Shown here: piece after piece, positions 27,967 through 37,723 of the stretch
Position numbering within the stretch: position 1 is the stretch's first letter
Layout: each line of letters opens with the position of its first letter
Source: Galbibacter pacificus
Lineage (GTDB): Bacteria; Bacteroidota; Bacteroidia; Flavobacteriales; Flavobacteriaceae
Assembly: GCF_029603165.1 (NCBI RefSeq)
Contig: NZ_JAQSVC010000002.1
Span: 372,001-436,000, forward strand
Length of the DNA stretch: 64,000 nucleotides
Direction: 5' to 3'
Translations under genes and position numbers: made by a program
The notes under the pieces: model-generated
Database searches by the model: none
Told to the model about the DNA's origin: nothing
What the model saw: the letters and a program-made list of their open reading frames with translations, nothing else

Positions 27967-28578
27967 ATGGATAAACAATTATGGGCCACTTTTATTGCTG
28001 ATTTCCCTTTTTTGTCGAACCCACACCAATATCCATGGGAGTTTACCAACAACATTGTAAACATATTAAAAGAAAAACAATTGTTCCTTGAGAATGATTA
28101 TGTTATTGAACAGGGAAATGCCGTGCATAATACTGCTATTGTTGAAGCAGGTGCGGTTATAAAACCTCCGTGCATTATTGGTTCAAATAGCTTTATTGGT
28201 GCCAATGCCTATTTAAGAGAGGGTGTTTTTATTGGTAACAATGTTAAAATAGGGGCCGGTTGCGAAATAAAAAGCAGTTTTATATTAAACAATTCGGCTG
28301 TTGCCCATTTTAATTATATCGGCAATAGTATTATTGGTCATGACGTAAATTTTGAAGCAGGCTCCATAGCCGCCAATCATTATAACGAACGGGAAAACAA
28401 AAAAATATGGGTTTTAATTGGGGGTAATATTATTAAAACACATGTGAAGAAATTCGGAGCTTTGGTGGGCGATGGAAGTAGGATAGGGGCCAATGCTGTT
28501 TTGTCGCCCGGTACTATGCTGCAAAAAAAATCCATTGTTAAACGGTTGGAACTTATTGAACAGGTAAATTACCATTAA
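27967..28578 (+). CDS. Left-handed beta-helix (hexapeptide-repeat) acyltransferase-like protein, LpxA/GlmU type
   Basis: A 203-residue protein. Residues about 55-195 show the isoleucine-patch hexapeptide pattern: AVIKPPCIIGSNSFIGANAY, VFIGNNVKIGAGCEIK, SIIGHDVNFEAGS, GALVGDGSRIGANAVLSPG. The first 50 residues are a short helical lead. The arrangement resembles the acetyltransferase half of GlmU-like nucleotide-sugar enzymes, but no nucleotidyltransferase domain is present. Substrate and acyl donor are unknown. It is coupled to the universal stress gene and is convergent, 16 bases apart, with the ECF sigma gene. Confidence 0.8.
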   Translation: MDKQLWATFIADFPFLSNPHQYPWEFTNNIVNILKEKQLFLENDYVIEQGNAVHNTAIVEAGAVIKPPCIIGSNSFIGANAYLREGVFIGNNVKIGAGCEIKSSFILNNSAVAHFNYIGNSIIGHDVNFEAGSIAANHYNERENKKIWVLIGGNIIKTHVKKFGALVGDGSRIGANAVLSPGTMLQKKSIVKRLELIEQVNYH

Positions 28579-28594
28579 CCTTTTTGGATTTTGT

Positions 28595-29845
28595 TTACTG
28601 CCCTTTGCTCTTTTTCAATCGCTTTATTTCTTTCGTCAATGTCTGTTTTTCCACCTTAGATTTTGTAAGGTCTATGGCTCGATTATAATGAACAATTGCT
28701 TTGTCCACATTTTTTTCTGCATATAAAAAACCCAACAGTTCATGGTAATAATTACTATGGATCAACGATAAACTTTTGGCTTCTGTAATAGCCTTTTCAT
28801 GTCCGTATACTTTGGCAAATGCAAAAGTCCTATTTAGTGCCGTTATGGGCGAATAATCAATAAGAACTAATTGGTTGTATAGGTTTAAAATATGTTTCCA
28901 CTTATTTTCAACTGCTGGTGTGGTATGCCAATAGGCAATACCTGCTTCTAAATGATATTTGGAAGTTTCATTACTATTCGTTGCATTTATCAAATAATAA
29001 TTTCCCCTTTCAATAAGCGCTTTGTCCCATAATTCCCTATTCTGTTCTTCGAACAAAATAGATTCCCCTTTATCATTGATCCTAGCTTCCAGTCGGGAGC
29101 TTTGAAAACACATTAAAGACAACAGGGCGTTTGTTTCGGGGGTATTGGTCAATGCATTATCGGTTAATAACAAAGTTAACCTGATAGCTTCCGAACAAAG
29201 CTCTTTCCTTATGGGTTTATTATTGGTTTTAGAAAAATACCCTTCGTTAAAAAGTAAATATAGCGTTTTTAAAACCGTGTTCAACCTAGATTTAATAGCA
29301 GTTTTGCTTAATGTCTGGATTTGAAAATCGTTATTTCGAAGGTTTTTTCGTGCCCTTAGCAACCGCTTTTTTATGGTTTCTTTTTTAGTTAAAAAAGCAT
29401 TGCCAATTTCTTCTAGGCTAAAACCGCAAAGAATTTGAAGTGCCAAGCAAATTTGACTTTCTTTGGAATTGTCCGGGTTACAAACGGCAAATATCATGGC
29501 CAGTTGGCTATCGGAAATCATCTGATCGCCAAACTCAAATTTGTTAAAAGGTTCGGGGTCGCCCGGCTTGAGATTGTCTTTAATTTTTGTTTCAAAAACA
29601 GCCCGGTGTTTAAAGTAATCCCTGGCTTTGTTCTTTGCAACGGTATAGAGCCATGCCGTAGGATTTTTGGGTATCCCGTTAATTGCCCAATGCTCAGATG
29701 CCTTTAAAAAAGTATCGCTGGCAATGTCTTCGGCAACTTCAAGATGCTTTAAACCAAAATGACGGCATAAAACAGCCGTCATTTTTGCATATTCCATTCG
29801 GAACAGATGCGGTAAAAGTTGATTGTATTGTTGCGTTTTTTTCAA
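28595..29845 (-). CDS. ECF42-type RNA polymerase sigma factor with C-terminal TPR-like extension
   Basis: A 416-residue sigma-70 family protein, long for an ECF factor. Region 2 (about 15-80, DIASDTFLKASEHW and PTAWLYTVAKNKARDYF) and region 4 (about 125-168, LCGFSLEEIGNAFLTKKETI) are normal. Residues 180-280 match the DUF6596 block (LYLLFNEGYFS...CSEAIRLTLLL). The rest is helical repeats resembling TPRs, ending KIVHYNRAIDLTKSK. This domain order defines the ECF42 group, in which the C-terminal extension, not a membrane anti-sigma, is thought to control activity. Its upstream neighbour on the same strand is a YCII/DGPF protein, the hallmark partner. Confidence 0.9.
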   Translation of the reverse strand: MKKTQQYNQLLPHLFRMEYAKMTAVLCRHFGLKHLEVAEDIASDTFLKASEHWAINGIPKNPTAWLYTVAKNKARDYFKHRAVFETKIKDNLKPGDPEPFNKFEFGDQMISDSQLAMIFAVCNPDNSKESQICLALQILCGFSLEEIGNAFLTKKETIKKRLLRARKNLRNNDFQIQTLSKTAIKSRLNTVLKTLYLLFNEGYFSKTNNKPIRKELCSEAIRLTLLLTDNALTNTPETNALLSLMCFQSSRLEARINDKGESILFEEQNRELWDKALIERGNYYLINATNSNETSKYHLEAGIAYWHTTPAVENKWKHILNLYNQLVLIDYSPITALNRTFAFAKVYGHEKAITEAKSLSLIHSNYYHELLGFLYAEKNVDKAIVHYNRAIDLTKSKVEKQTLTKEIKRLKKSKGQ

Positions 29846-29847
29846 TC

Positions 29848-30192
29848 TTAATCCCGTTTTAGGACTTCACGGACTTCAATATTCCCACCAACTTGGTCGA
29901 AAATAGGATTGGCTTTGGCCATTTCCACCGCGGCATCAATATTTTCGGCTTTCACGATAATATAACCACTAATAAATTCTTTAATTTCTGTATAGGGTCC
30001 GTCGGTTACCACATTATTTGCTTTAACGGTTTTTGCACTTCCGGGGGCTGGAAGCAGTGTATTGCCCTTGTCTACCAACTTGTTTTGTGCGGCTATACTC
30101 CCCAACCAATTCATCCGTTCCTGCATTTGCTCCGGCGAAGGTTTAAAGTCGGCTATATCCTTCAACCTGAAAATCAATACAAATTCTTTCAT
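29848..30192 (-). CDS. YCII-related (DGPF-domain) protein, ECF42 partner
   Basis: A 114-residue alpha/beta-barrel protein of the dimeric ferredoxin-like YCII fold. It carries the family-typical VTDGPYTEIKEFISGYIIVK block with the DGPF-like motif (DGPY) and a conserved acidic residue. It begins MKEFVLIFRL and ends with IEVREVLKRD, both usual. It lies two bases upstream of the sigma gene in the same operon. In ECF42 loci DGPF proteins are commonly regulated by or signal to the sigma factor; their biochemical activity is not established. Confidence 0.88.
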   Translation of the reverse strand: MKEFVLIFRLKDIADFKPSPEQMQERMNWLGSIAAQNKLVDKGNTLLPAPGSAKTVKANNVVTDGPYTEIKEFISGYIIVKAENIDAAVEMAKANPIFDQVGGNIEVREVLKRD

Positions 30193-30792
30193 TTTATATA
30201 TTTTTAATATTCACTTATATAACGATTGGCATTTCAATCTGGGGACAATTATTTCTTCTTCGATGCTTTTTTTTGCTCTTTAATAGTTCATAAGTCGGAG
30301 TCAAACTTTGCCCGAAAGGGTTTACTTATACTATAAAATTAGTTTAGATTTCCTAATAAGGAACTTTTTTAATCTAAAATTTTATCCTTAATCGGGTACT
30401 TTTTAATATTTCTGATTTTCCAAGTTTCAGGTTTCAAGCTATTTTTTTAAATTCCTATCAACTATCAACTATCAACTATCAACTATTATCAACAACATAA
30501 CAGCATAACAATAAGACTCAACAATTAACAGTTAACCATTAACAAATAACTAACTAATACCAAATCCCTAGTCCCTTCTCCCTAATAACAATTATCAATT
30601 CCTTATGCCGTCCAGTATCCTGCACAATAAAAACCTAAAACTAAATATTGGCACGGGTATTGCCTATACTGATTGATTTAAAGCAGAAGTATTTAATTTT
30701 TCGAGGTTAATATCGCTAAATAAGCTTCTTATAGATCATTTAAATAAAGATAAACGAATCTGTTATTAATGACAGAATGACTTATAAAAACT
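30193..30792. repeat. 600-bp spacer with a 7-bp tandem repeat and dispersed repeat words
   Basis: No gene. CTATCAA occurs four times in tandem at 30455-30482. CAAGTTTCAGGTTTCAAG sits at 30421-30438. AACATAACAGCAT-type words lie near 30493. Copies of these words occur at 40441-40870 and 49461-49490, so they belong to a family of dispersed intergenic repeats. The last 30 bases carry the putative lon operator. Confidence 0.6.
30770..30781 (+). promoter_or_regulatory. Weak stress-operator-like sequence upstream of lon
   Basis: TGACA-GAA-TGAC lies 12 bases ahead of the lon ATG. It shares the TGACA-N3-TG core with the perfect palindrome ahead of dnaK but is only a partial palindrome. Confidence 0.3.
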
Positions 30793-33243
30793 ATGAGTAA
30801 CAACAAATTTTTAAACATTGACAGTTTGTCATTGCAAAATATTGATGATGATGCCGAGTTGATTCCATTAATGACTCCTGAAGACGAAGAGGAAATCAAT
30901 AATGAGGTTTTACCCGAAACACTGCCCATTTTGCCCTTGAGAAATACCGTGCTTTTTCCGGGCGTGGTAATTCCAATAACCGCAGGAAGGGACAAATCCA
31001 TCAAATTAATAAAAGATGCATCAAACGGGAGCAAGGTAATAGGTGTGGTCTCTCAAAAAGACGAAACCGTTGAAGACCCAGATGTGGCCGACCTAAACAC
31101 TACCGGGACCGTTGCAAGGATTTTACGCGTATTAAAAATGCCCGATGGGAACACAACAGTGATTATTCAAGGGAAAAAGCGTTTTAAAATAGAAGAAATA
31201 ACAGCTACCGACCCTTATTTTACCGCAAAAATTAAAGGTCTTCCGGAAGTGAAGCCGGAGAAAGACGGGGAAGAGTTTAACACGATTATCGATTCTATTA
31301 AAGATTTGGCGCTTCAAATTATCAAAGAGAGCCCAAATATTCCTTCGGAAGCTTCTTTTGCCATTAAAAATATTGAAAGTAATTCCTTCCTTATCAATTT
31401 TATTTCTTCCAATATGAATCTGGAAGTACTCGATAAGCAGAAGCTTCTTGAGAACAATAATTTAAAGGAGCGTGCAATGGCCACTTTGAAATATATGAAC
31501 ATTGAGTTTCAAAAATTGGCCCTTCGTAACGATATCCAATCAAAAGTGCGGTCGGACCTCGATCAGCAACAGCGTGAGTATTTCCTTCATCAGCAAATGA
31601 AAACCATCCAGGAAGAACTTGGTGGTGGCTCTTATGAAGAAGAGATTGAACAAATGCGAATCAAGGCCAAAAAGAAAAAATGGGATGCCAAGATTAAAAA
31701 GCATTTCGAGAAAGAGCTGGCCAAGTTACAACGCATGAATCCGCAAGTTGCAGAATATTCAATACAACGCAATTATCTTGACCTGTTTTTGGATTTGCCC
31801 TGGAACAAGTTCTCAAAGGATAAATTCGACCTGAAACGTGCACAGAAAATTTTGGATAACGACCATTATGGACTGGAAGATGTTAAAAAAAGAATTATAG
31901 AATATTTGGCGGTATTAAAGCTGCGAAACGATATGAAATCGCCCATTTTATGCCTTTATGGACCTCCGGGAGTTGGTAAAACCTCCTTGGGGAAATCCAT
32001 AGCTGAAGCTTTGGGCAGGGAATATGTTAGGATTTCCCTCGGTGGCTTAAGAGACGAAGCAGAGATACGCGGCCACCGAAAAACATATATTGGTGCCATG
32101 CCTGGAAGGATTATCCAATCGCTTAAAAAAGCAGGGACCTCCAATCCTGTATTTATTTTGGACGAGATCGATAAATTGTCGGTAAGCCATAGTGGCGATC
32201 CCTCATCGGCCATGCTAGAAGTATTGGACCCCGAACAGAACAAAGAGTTTTACGACAACTTCTTGGAAATGGGTTACGATCTATCTAAAGTAATGTTTAT
32301 TGCAACAGCCAACAATTTGTCGCCAATTCAACCTGCATTACGGGATCGGATGGAAATTATCAACGTTACCGGTTATACCATTGAAGAAAAAGTAGAAATT
32401 GGTAAAAGGCACTTATTGCCAAAACAGTTGGAAGAACACGGACTTACCGGTAAGGATTTAAAAATTGGCAAAAAGGAGCTTGAAAAAATAGTAGAAGGCT
32501 ATACCCGCGAATCTGGGGTAAGGGGGCTGGAAAAGCAAATAGCCAAAATGGTACGTTATGCAGCCAAGTCCATAGCCATGGAAGAAACATACAATATAAA
32601 GGTTACGGCCAAAGACGTGGAAGACGTTTTAGGTCCGCCGAGATTGGAACGCGACAAATACGAAAACAACGACATTGCAGGCGTGGTTACAGGCTTGGCC
32701 TGGACGAGCGTAGGTGGTGATATTCTTTTTATTGAATCCATTCTTTCCAAAGGAAAAGGAAATTTATCCATTACCGGAAATTTGGGGAAAGTTATGAAAG
32801 AATCGGCTACCATTGCCATGGAATATATAAAGTCCAATGCCGATAGTCTGGGCATCGACCCCGAAGTGTTCGATAAGCACAACGTACATATCCACGTGCC
32901 CGAAGGAGCAACCCCAAAAGACGGCCCAAGTGCCGGTATAACCATGCTCACCTCTTTGGTTTCCTTATTTACCCAGAAAAAAATAAAGAAAAGCTTGGCC
33001 ATGACCGGAGAAATTACGCTTAGGGGCAAAGTATTGCCGGTTGGTGGCATAAAAGAAAAAATATTGGCAGCAAAAAGAGCCCGTATAAAAGAAATTATTT
33101 TATGCGAAGACAATAAAAAAGACATTGAAGAAATTAAAGAAGAATACCTAAAAGGCCTTACCTTTCACTATGTAAAGGAAATGAGCGAAGTAATCGATAT
33201 TGCAGTAACCAATGTTTCTGTAAAAAATGCCAAAAAATTATAG
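30793..33243 (+). CDS. lon: ATP-dependent Lon protease
   Basis: An 816-residue AAA+ serine protease. The N-terminal substrate-binding domain begins after a 45-residue acidic lead with [18 protein letters not shown]. Walker A GPPGVGKT is at 390-397 and Walker [11 protein letters not shown] follows. The proteolytic domain has the Ser-Lys dyad Ser713 in [10 protein letters not shown] and Lys756 in [11 protein letters not shown]; the spacing of 43 equals E. coli Ser679/Lys722. Degrades damaged and regulatory proteins in the cytosol. It is transcribed alone, with a large hairpin behind it, and a partial TGACA palindrome 12 bases ahead. Confidence 0.97.
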   Translation: MSNNKFLNIDSLSLQNIDDDAELIPLMTPEDEEEINNEVLPETLPILPLRNTVLFPGVVIPITAGRDKSIKLIKDASNGSKVIGVVSQKDETVEDPDVADLNTTGTVARILRVLKMPDGNTTVIIQGKKRFKIEEITATDPYFTAKIKGLPEVKPEKDGEEFNTIIDSIKDLALQIIKESPNIPSEASFAIKNIESNSFLINFISSNMNLEVLDKQKLLENNNLKERAMATLKYMNIEFQKLALRNDIQSKVRSDLDQQQREYFLHQQMKTIQEELGGGSYEEEIEQMRIKAKKKKWDAKIKKHFEKELAKLQRMNPQVAEYSIQRNYLDLFLDLPWNKFSKDKFDLKRAQKILDNDHYGLEDVKKRIIEYLAVLKLRNDMKSPILCLYGPPGVGKTSLGKSIAEALGREYVRISLGGLRDEAEIRGHRKTYIGAMPGRIIQSLKKAGTSNPVFILDEIDKLSVSHSGDPSSAMLEVLDPEQNKEFYDNFLEMGYDLSKVMFIATANNLSPIQPALRDRMEIINVTGYTIEEKVEIGKRHLLPKQLEEHGLTGKDLKIGKKELEKIVEGYTRESGVRGLEKQIAKMVRYAAKSIAMEETYNIKVTAKDVEDVLGPPRLERDKYENNDIAGVVTGLAWTSVGGDILFIESILSKGKGNLSITGNLGKVMKESATIAMEYIKSNADSLGIDPEVFDKHNVHIHVPEGATPKDGPSAGITMLTSLVSLFTQKKIKKSLAMTGEITLRGKVLPVGGIKEKILAAKRARIKEIILCEDNKKDIEEIKEEYLKGLTFHYVKEMSEVIDIAVTNVSVKNAKKL

Positions 33244-33272
33244 GTATTATTTTTTGAATAAATAATTGAATG

Positions 33273-33357
33273 AAAATTAGCAAAATTCAACGTTCAGTAT
33301 AGTTTGAAAACTAACAAACTCATTTTAGAGAACCGTTCAATTTTGCTAATTTTTTTA
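33273..33357 (+). terminator. Branched inverted-repeat terminator between lon and cmk
   Basis: AAAATTAGCAAAATT (33273-33287) pairs with AATTTTGCTAATTTT (33339-33353), followed by a T-rich run. The loop of about 50 bases contains a second small hairpin, AGTTTG...CAAACT, so the transcript end could form a multi-branched structure. Confidence 0.6.
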
Positions 33358-33403
33358 TTTTTACAGAACAATCAACAATAACTAACCGGGCAAAAGCAAA
33401 TAC

Positions 33404-34093
33404 ATGAAAAAAATAACCATAGCCATCGATGGCTATTCTTCCACGGGAAAAAGTACCATTGCAAAAAAACTGGCAAAAAAACTTGGTTATGTTTATGTAG
33501 ACACTGGCGCCATGTACCGCGCGGTAGCCTTATATTGCCTGGAGAATCATCTCATTAAAGAAAACGAAGTTTTAAAGGAGGAGCTAATCGAAAAACTGCC
33601 CGAGATAGAGCTTTTGTTTAAAATAACGCCACAAACCGGGAATGCCGATATTCACCTTAACGGAAAAAATGTTGAGAAAGATATCAGGACATTAAGGGTT
33701 TCTAATGTGGTTAGTATGGTGGCGGCCGTTTCGGAAGTGCGGAAAAAATTGGTACAGCAACAACAAAGAATGGGAGCCCATAAAGGTTTGGTAATGGACG
33801 GGCGTGATATTGGTACCGTTGTTTTCCCAGATGCCGAGCTGAAAATTTTTATGACGGCTTCTCCAGAAAAAAGAGCCATACGCCGCTATAAGGAACTTAT
33901 TGACAGGGGCGATAACGTAATTTATGATGAAGTGCTAAAAAACGTTCAAAATCGCGACCATATTGATTCTACCCGTAAAGATTCCCCATTAAGGGAAGCA
34001 AATGACGCCGTTAAAATAGACAGCACAAATTTAGACTTGGAAGAAACTTATAAAAAGTGCCTTCAATTGGCATTACATGCTATTGAGGGGTAG
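33404..34093 (+). CDS. cmk: (d)CMP kinase
   Basis: A 229-residue nucleoside monophosphate kinase that phosphorylates CMP and dCMP with ATP. The P-loop is GYSSTGKSTIAKKLAKKLG at 9-27, followed by YVDTGAMYRAVALY, the CMP-site motif. MDGRDIGTVVFPDAELKIF near 129 and the RDHIDSTRKDSPLREANDAV segment are also conserved. In many Bacteroidota GYSSTGKST replaces the GPAGSGKST of E. coli, and this protein follows that form. It is separated from lon by a terminator, so it should have its own promoter, although none is convincing by eye. Confidence 0.95.
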   Translation: MKKITIAIDGYSSTGKSTIAKKLAKKLGYVYVDTGAMYRAVALYCLENHLIKENEVLKEELIEKLPEIELLFKITPQTGNADIHLNGKNVEKDIRTLRVSNVVSMVAAVSEVRKKLVQQQQRMGAHKGLVMDGRDIGTVVFPDAELKIFMTASPEKRAIRRYKELIDRGDNVIYDEVLKNVQNRDHIDSTRKDSPLREANDAVKIDSTNLDLEETYKKCLQLALHAIEG

Positions 34094-34304
34094 GTTAGGT
34101 TGGTGAATTCTTGTTTGGCTAAGTTTTAACTCAAATATTTAATAAATACTAATGAAATTTTTTCATTATTTCATTCATCTTCGAAATTAAGTTCCTTTTG
34201 ATTTTTAGCTTGTAACCAACTCATTACACCCTTTAAATACATTTTTATCCCATAAAATAATGGCGTAACAATACTGTTTATATAATTTTGAATGTTTATT
34301 TACA

Positions 34305-34823
34305 TTAACCAATAAGCTCGCGTATTTCCTTTTTAATATATCCAAGGGCCGTATACGATGGGGCTTGCTTTTCCATAAGCTCGTTAAGTACTTCTTCCCT
34401 AAGTTTATTGGCATTTTCGGCATTCATTCCGGCTTTTCTTATAAGCTGAATGGTGGCGTTTTTGGAGGTTTTAATAACGTTCCAGCACTCGTCCGTAATG
34501 TATATTTGTTGGGCTAGGTTATGGTCGAATTCACTTTCAATTGAAGCAATCAACAGTCCTTCATATTGGTTTTTATCTGCACTTTCGGGGGCTACCCTTA
34601 GCAGTAATTTAGAAGGGTTGATGCGTTCCAGGAACAGAGCCATGCGTTCGTATGCCTGTAAGCGCAAGGGGAGTGCCGTTTTTTCGGTTTCCCTGTGCAA
34701 TAAATAGCGCCTGCGCCCTTCCTCGTTTTTGGTATGAAGGCTAAAAAAATAATATGCAATGGCACCTGTTACCACTGCCGGCAATACATAAAATAAGAGT
34801 TCTATAATTTTGTATTCGTTCAT
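34305..34823 (-). CDS. Conserved membrane-anchored protein of unknown function
   Basis: A 172-residue protein with one N-terminal membrane span (LLFYVLPAVVTGAIAYYFF, residues 9-27), then a soluble helical domain rich in Arg/Leu/Glu: LPLRLQAYERMALFLERINP, SIESEFDHNLAQQIYITDECW, LREEVLNELMEK. It looks like a small inner-membrane protein with a cytoplasmic helical domain; similar proteins are common in flavobacteria, but I do not know a function. It is the third gene of a minus-strand operon, 11 bases after the FMN glutamate-synthase-like gene. Confidence 0.72.
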   Translation of the reverse strand: MNEYKIIELLFYVLPAVVTGAIAYYFFSLHTKNEEGRRRYLLHRETEKTALPLRLQAYERMALFLERINPSKLLLRVAPESADKNQYEGLLIASIESEFDHNLAQQIYITDECWNVIKTSKNATIQLIRKAGMNAENANKLREEVLNELMEKQAPSYTALGYIKKEIRELIG

Positions 34824-34834
34824 GGGGATTGTTG

Positions 34835-36439
34835 TTAATAGCGTATTTGTTTGTTTTTAAATTTATCCATGGCACCTTCTGTGGTATAATGGCCACCTAA
34901 GTGTGGGCAATGTAATAAACTTTCTGTTCCCTCAAAAGGAACTTTTACTTTATTATAACCATATACATTTGCCAATGGCTGGGTTAAACTTTTGTCGCCT
35001 AGATTTATGTCCACATCTTCCATGGTTAACTGGCTTGGGTGCTCGTAACCGCAAGCATGTGTTATTTCAATAAGTTCTTTTTTAAAATTTTTAAAGTAAT
35101 AACTCACGCGTTCTGCTTTATCTTCAATGTTTATACCAGATTGCAGCCACTTGTTCTGGGTTGCCACACCGCTTGGACATGTATTGTTATGACATACTTT
35201 GGCCTGTATGCAACCAATGCTCAACATGGCTTCCCGGGCAACATTTATAAGGTCGGCACCCATGGCAAATGCCATTGCCGCTTTTGATGGGAAACCAAGC
35301 TTGCCGCTACCAATAAATACGATACGGTCGGTTAGTTCGGCATCTTTAAAAACCCTGTACAGATCGCTAAATGAATATACCCACGGAAGGGAAACATGAT
35401 CGGCAAAACTCGGTGGAGCAGCACCTGTACCGCCTTCGCCGCCGTCTACGGTAATGAAATCGGGGCCTTTATTGGTTTTTTTCATGATTTCTGCCAGTTC
35501 TTTCCATTGGTCAAGTTTTCCAACAGCGGCCTTTATTCCAACGGGCAAGCCGGTTTCATGGGCAAGGAGCTCTATAAATTCCACCATTTCCTCGACATTG
35601 GAAAAAGCCGAATGATTTGGTGGCGACAATACATCTTTTCCCATTGGAACATGGCGTATCTCGGCTATTTCCTTGGTGATTTTAGATGCGGGCAAGACCC
35701 CGCCTTTACCCGGTTTTGCCCCTTGCGAAAGTTTTAGTTCGATGGCTCTTACCTGTGGATATTCTTTAACTAAGGCTTTAAGCTTTTCTAATGAAAAATT
35801 TCCTTGTTCGTCCCTAACGCCAAAATATCCGGTACCGATATGAAAAATAACATCGGCTCCTTTTTTATGATAGGGAGAAAGGCCGCCCTCGCCGGTATTG
35901 TGGTATGCATGTGCCAAATAGCAACCTTTGTTTAAAGAAGCTATGGCCCTTGCCGAAAGCGAACCGAAGCTCATTGCCGATACATTGATAACCGAGGCAG
36001 GCCTGTATGGACGTTTTCTTTTATTGTATCCACCGATTAATTTGGCGCAGGGCAAAAAATAAGGATCACTGGCATTGGGGTGCCCCATTTTTATTTTGAA
36101 GGGCATCATGGCATTATTTATAAAGACATAATGAGATTCATGAATATCCCTGTCTGTACCAAAACCTTCATAATTGTTTTCGTTTTTTGCAGAAGCGTAT
36201 ATCCAACCTCTTTCAATTCGGTTAAAGGGAAGCTCCTCACGGTTATTTGCAACAATATATTGCCGTAATTCCGGACCTATGCTTTCCAGCATATACCTAA
36301 TGTGCCCAACCACGGGAAAGTTATGGGTAATAATATGCTTTTTATTAAAAAAAACATCCCTAATTGCAATAATCACCAAAACGATAAGGATCCATCCCCA
36401 CCAGGGAATATTTCCCAAAAAATCTAAAATTGTTTCCAT
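34835..36439 (-). CDS. FMN-binding glutamate-synthase-family protein
   Basis: A 534-residue protein with an N-terminal membrane segment (WWGWILIVLVIIAIRDVFF, 13-31) and then the FMN-binding TIM barrel of glutamate synthase. Landmarks are GEGGLSPYH (FMN phosphate), LKLSQGAKPGKGGVLPASKI, and VDGGEGGTGAAPPSFADHV near 322. A cysteine set, CIQAKVCHNNTCPSGVATQ near 419, fits the 3Fe-4S site. It lacks the amidotransferase domain, so glutamine hydrolysis would need a partner; the true reaction is unknown. Its ATG follows the M20 peptidase TAA with no gap (TAAATG), indicating translational coupling. Confidence 0.87.
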   Translation of the reverse strand: METILDFLGNIPWWGWILIVLVIIAIRDVFFNKKHIITHNFPVVGHIRYMLESIGPELRQYIVANNREELPFNRIERGWIYASAKNENNYEGFGTDRDIHESHYVFINNAMMPFKIKMGHPNASDPYFLPCAKLIGGYNKRKRPYRPASVINVSAMSFGSLSARAIASLNKGCYLAHAYHNTGEGGLSPYHKKGADVIFHIGTGYFGVRDEQGNFSLEKLKALVKEYPQVRAIELKLSQGAKPGKGGVLPASKITKEIAEIRHVPMGKDVLSPPNHSAFSNVEEMVEFIELLAHETGLPVGIKAAVGKLDQWKELAEIMKKTNKGPDFITVDGGEGGTGAAPPSFADHVSLPWVYSFSDLYRVFKDAELTDRIVFIGSGKLGFPSKAAMAFAMGADLINVAREAMLSIGCIQAKVCHNNTCPSGVATQNKWLQSGINIEDKAERVSYYFKNFKKELIEITHACGYEHPSQLTMEDVDINLGDKSLTQPLANVYGYNKVKVPFEGTESLLHCPHLGGHYTTEGAMDKFKNKQIRY

Positions 36440-37723
36440 TTATTCTGTTAAATAATCATTTACTATTTGTGTAAAAGCCTTGACCCCAAGCAGGAGTCCG
36501 CTTTCATCAATATAAAAATCGGGAGTATGGTGTGGTGCCGCTTCTGTAGCATTTAACGGCTTTCCGCCCAAAAAGAAATAAAACCCGGGAACCTTTTCCT
36601 GAAAAAAAGAAAAATCTTCACCGCCCGTAGTTGCCTTAACCAGTTCTACATGTTCTTTTCCCGCCACTTTTTCTAACGAGGGCAACATTTTATCGACCAA
36701 TTTTTCATCGTTATAAGTTACTGCGGTAAAATTTTCAATTTCAATGGTGGCTTCTCCGCCATAGGCTTTAGCAATTGTAGGAACCATTTCTTTCATCCGT
36801 TTTAAAATCAGGGTGCGCATGTCGGGGTCCAAAGTCCTTACCGTTCCAATAAGTTCGGCGGTTTCGGGGATGATATTAAAACGTACACCGCTGGTAATTT
36901 TTCCAACCGTAATTACTGCGGCTTCGTCTACCAATCGGGCTTCGCGGCTTATTATTGTTTGTAGCCCGTCTATTATTTTTGCCGAAATCAATATGGGATC
37001 GACACCGCTCCAAGGTGCCGAACCGTGGGTTTGTTTGCCTTTTACGTTTATTACAAAGCGTTCTACTGCCGCCATAATCCCGCCGGGCTTATAACGAATA
37101 GTACCAACAGGGGTTTCAGAGTTGATATGGAGCCCGAATATTGCATCTACTTTTGGACTTTCTAGTACGCCTTCCTTAATCATTAATTTTGCACCGCCTT
37201 CTTCACCCGGTGGCGGGCCTTCTTCGGCGGGCTGAAAAATAAACTTAACCGTTCCGGCAAAATCATTGTGCTTGCTTAATATTTCTGCTACGCCCATCAT
37301 AATGGCAATATGCGTATCATGCCCGCAAGCATGCATAACCCCTGTTTCTTTTCCCAGAAAAGTATCTTTAACAACAGACTTAAATGGTAAATCGTTACGT
37401 TCGGTAACGGGCAAGGCATCAATATCGGCCCTAAGAGCAATTACCTTTCCCGGTTTTTTTCCTTTTAAAATGCCAACAACACCTGTTTTTGCTATTCCCG
37501 TGGTTACCTCCATGCCAAGACTTGTGAGGTGTTCGGCTATTTTTTTTGAAGTATTAAACTCACGGTTGGACAATTCGGGGTGCTCATGAAAATACCTGCG
37601 CCACTCTATTACTTTACTTTCTATATTATCGATATCATTATTGAGCGAAGTTTGCGAAAAAACATGTGCAGATAAAGTAAATAGGATTAATAGCGCTATA
37701 TATTTTTTAAACACTTGTCTCAT
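36440..37723 (-). CDS. Exported M20-family amidohydrolase (N-acyl-amino-acid or hippurate hydrolase type)
   Basis: A 427-residue metallopeptidase with a leader (YIALLILFTLSAHVFS, cleavage near 23). The M20D metal site is intact: MHACGHDTHIAIMMG (metal Cys/His), PAEEGPPPGEEGGAKLM (catalytic and metal Glu), FGLHINSETPVG, and a final APHHTPDFYIDESGL His. A dimerisation domain (about 220-330) includes HGSAPWSGVDPI. It should remove acyl groups from amino acids in the periplasm. It is the first gene of a three-gene operon, directly coupled to the FMN glutamate-synthase-like gene, suggesting an amino-acid salvage function. Confidence 0.9.
   Translation of the reverse strand: MRQVFKKYIALLILFTLSAHVFSQTSLNNDIDNIESKVIEWRRYFHEHPELSNREFNTSKKIAEHLTSLGMEVTTGIAKTGVVGILKGKKPGKVIALRADIDALPVTERNDLPFKSVVKDTFLGKETGVMHACGHDTHIAIMMGVAEILSKHNDFAGTVKFIFQPAEEGPPPGEEGGAKLMIKEGVLESPKVDAIFGLHINSETPVGTIRYKPGGIMAAVERFVINVKGKQTHGSAPWSGVDPILISAKIIDGLQTIISREARLVDEAAVITVGKITSGVRFNIIPETAELIGTVRTLDPDMRTLILKRMKEMVPTIAKAYGGEATIEIENFTAVTYNDEKLVDKMLPSLEKVAGKEHVELVKATTGGEDFSFFQEKVPGFYFFLGGKPLNATEAAPHHTPDFYIDESGLLLGVKAFTQIVNDYLTE

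Noticed and set aside
30455-30490. Four CTATCAA copies as a CRISPR array
   Set aside because: The unit is 7 bp in direct tandem without spacers, and no cas genes are present, so this is a simple tandem repeat.
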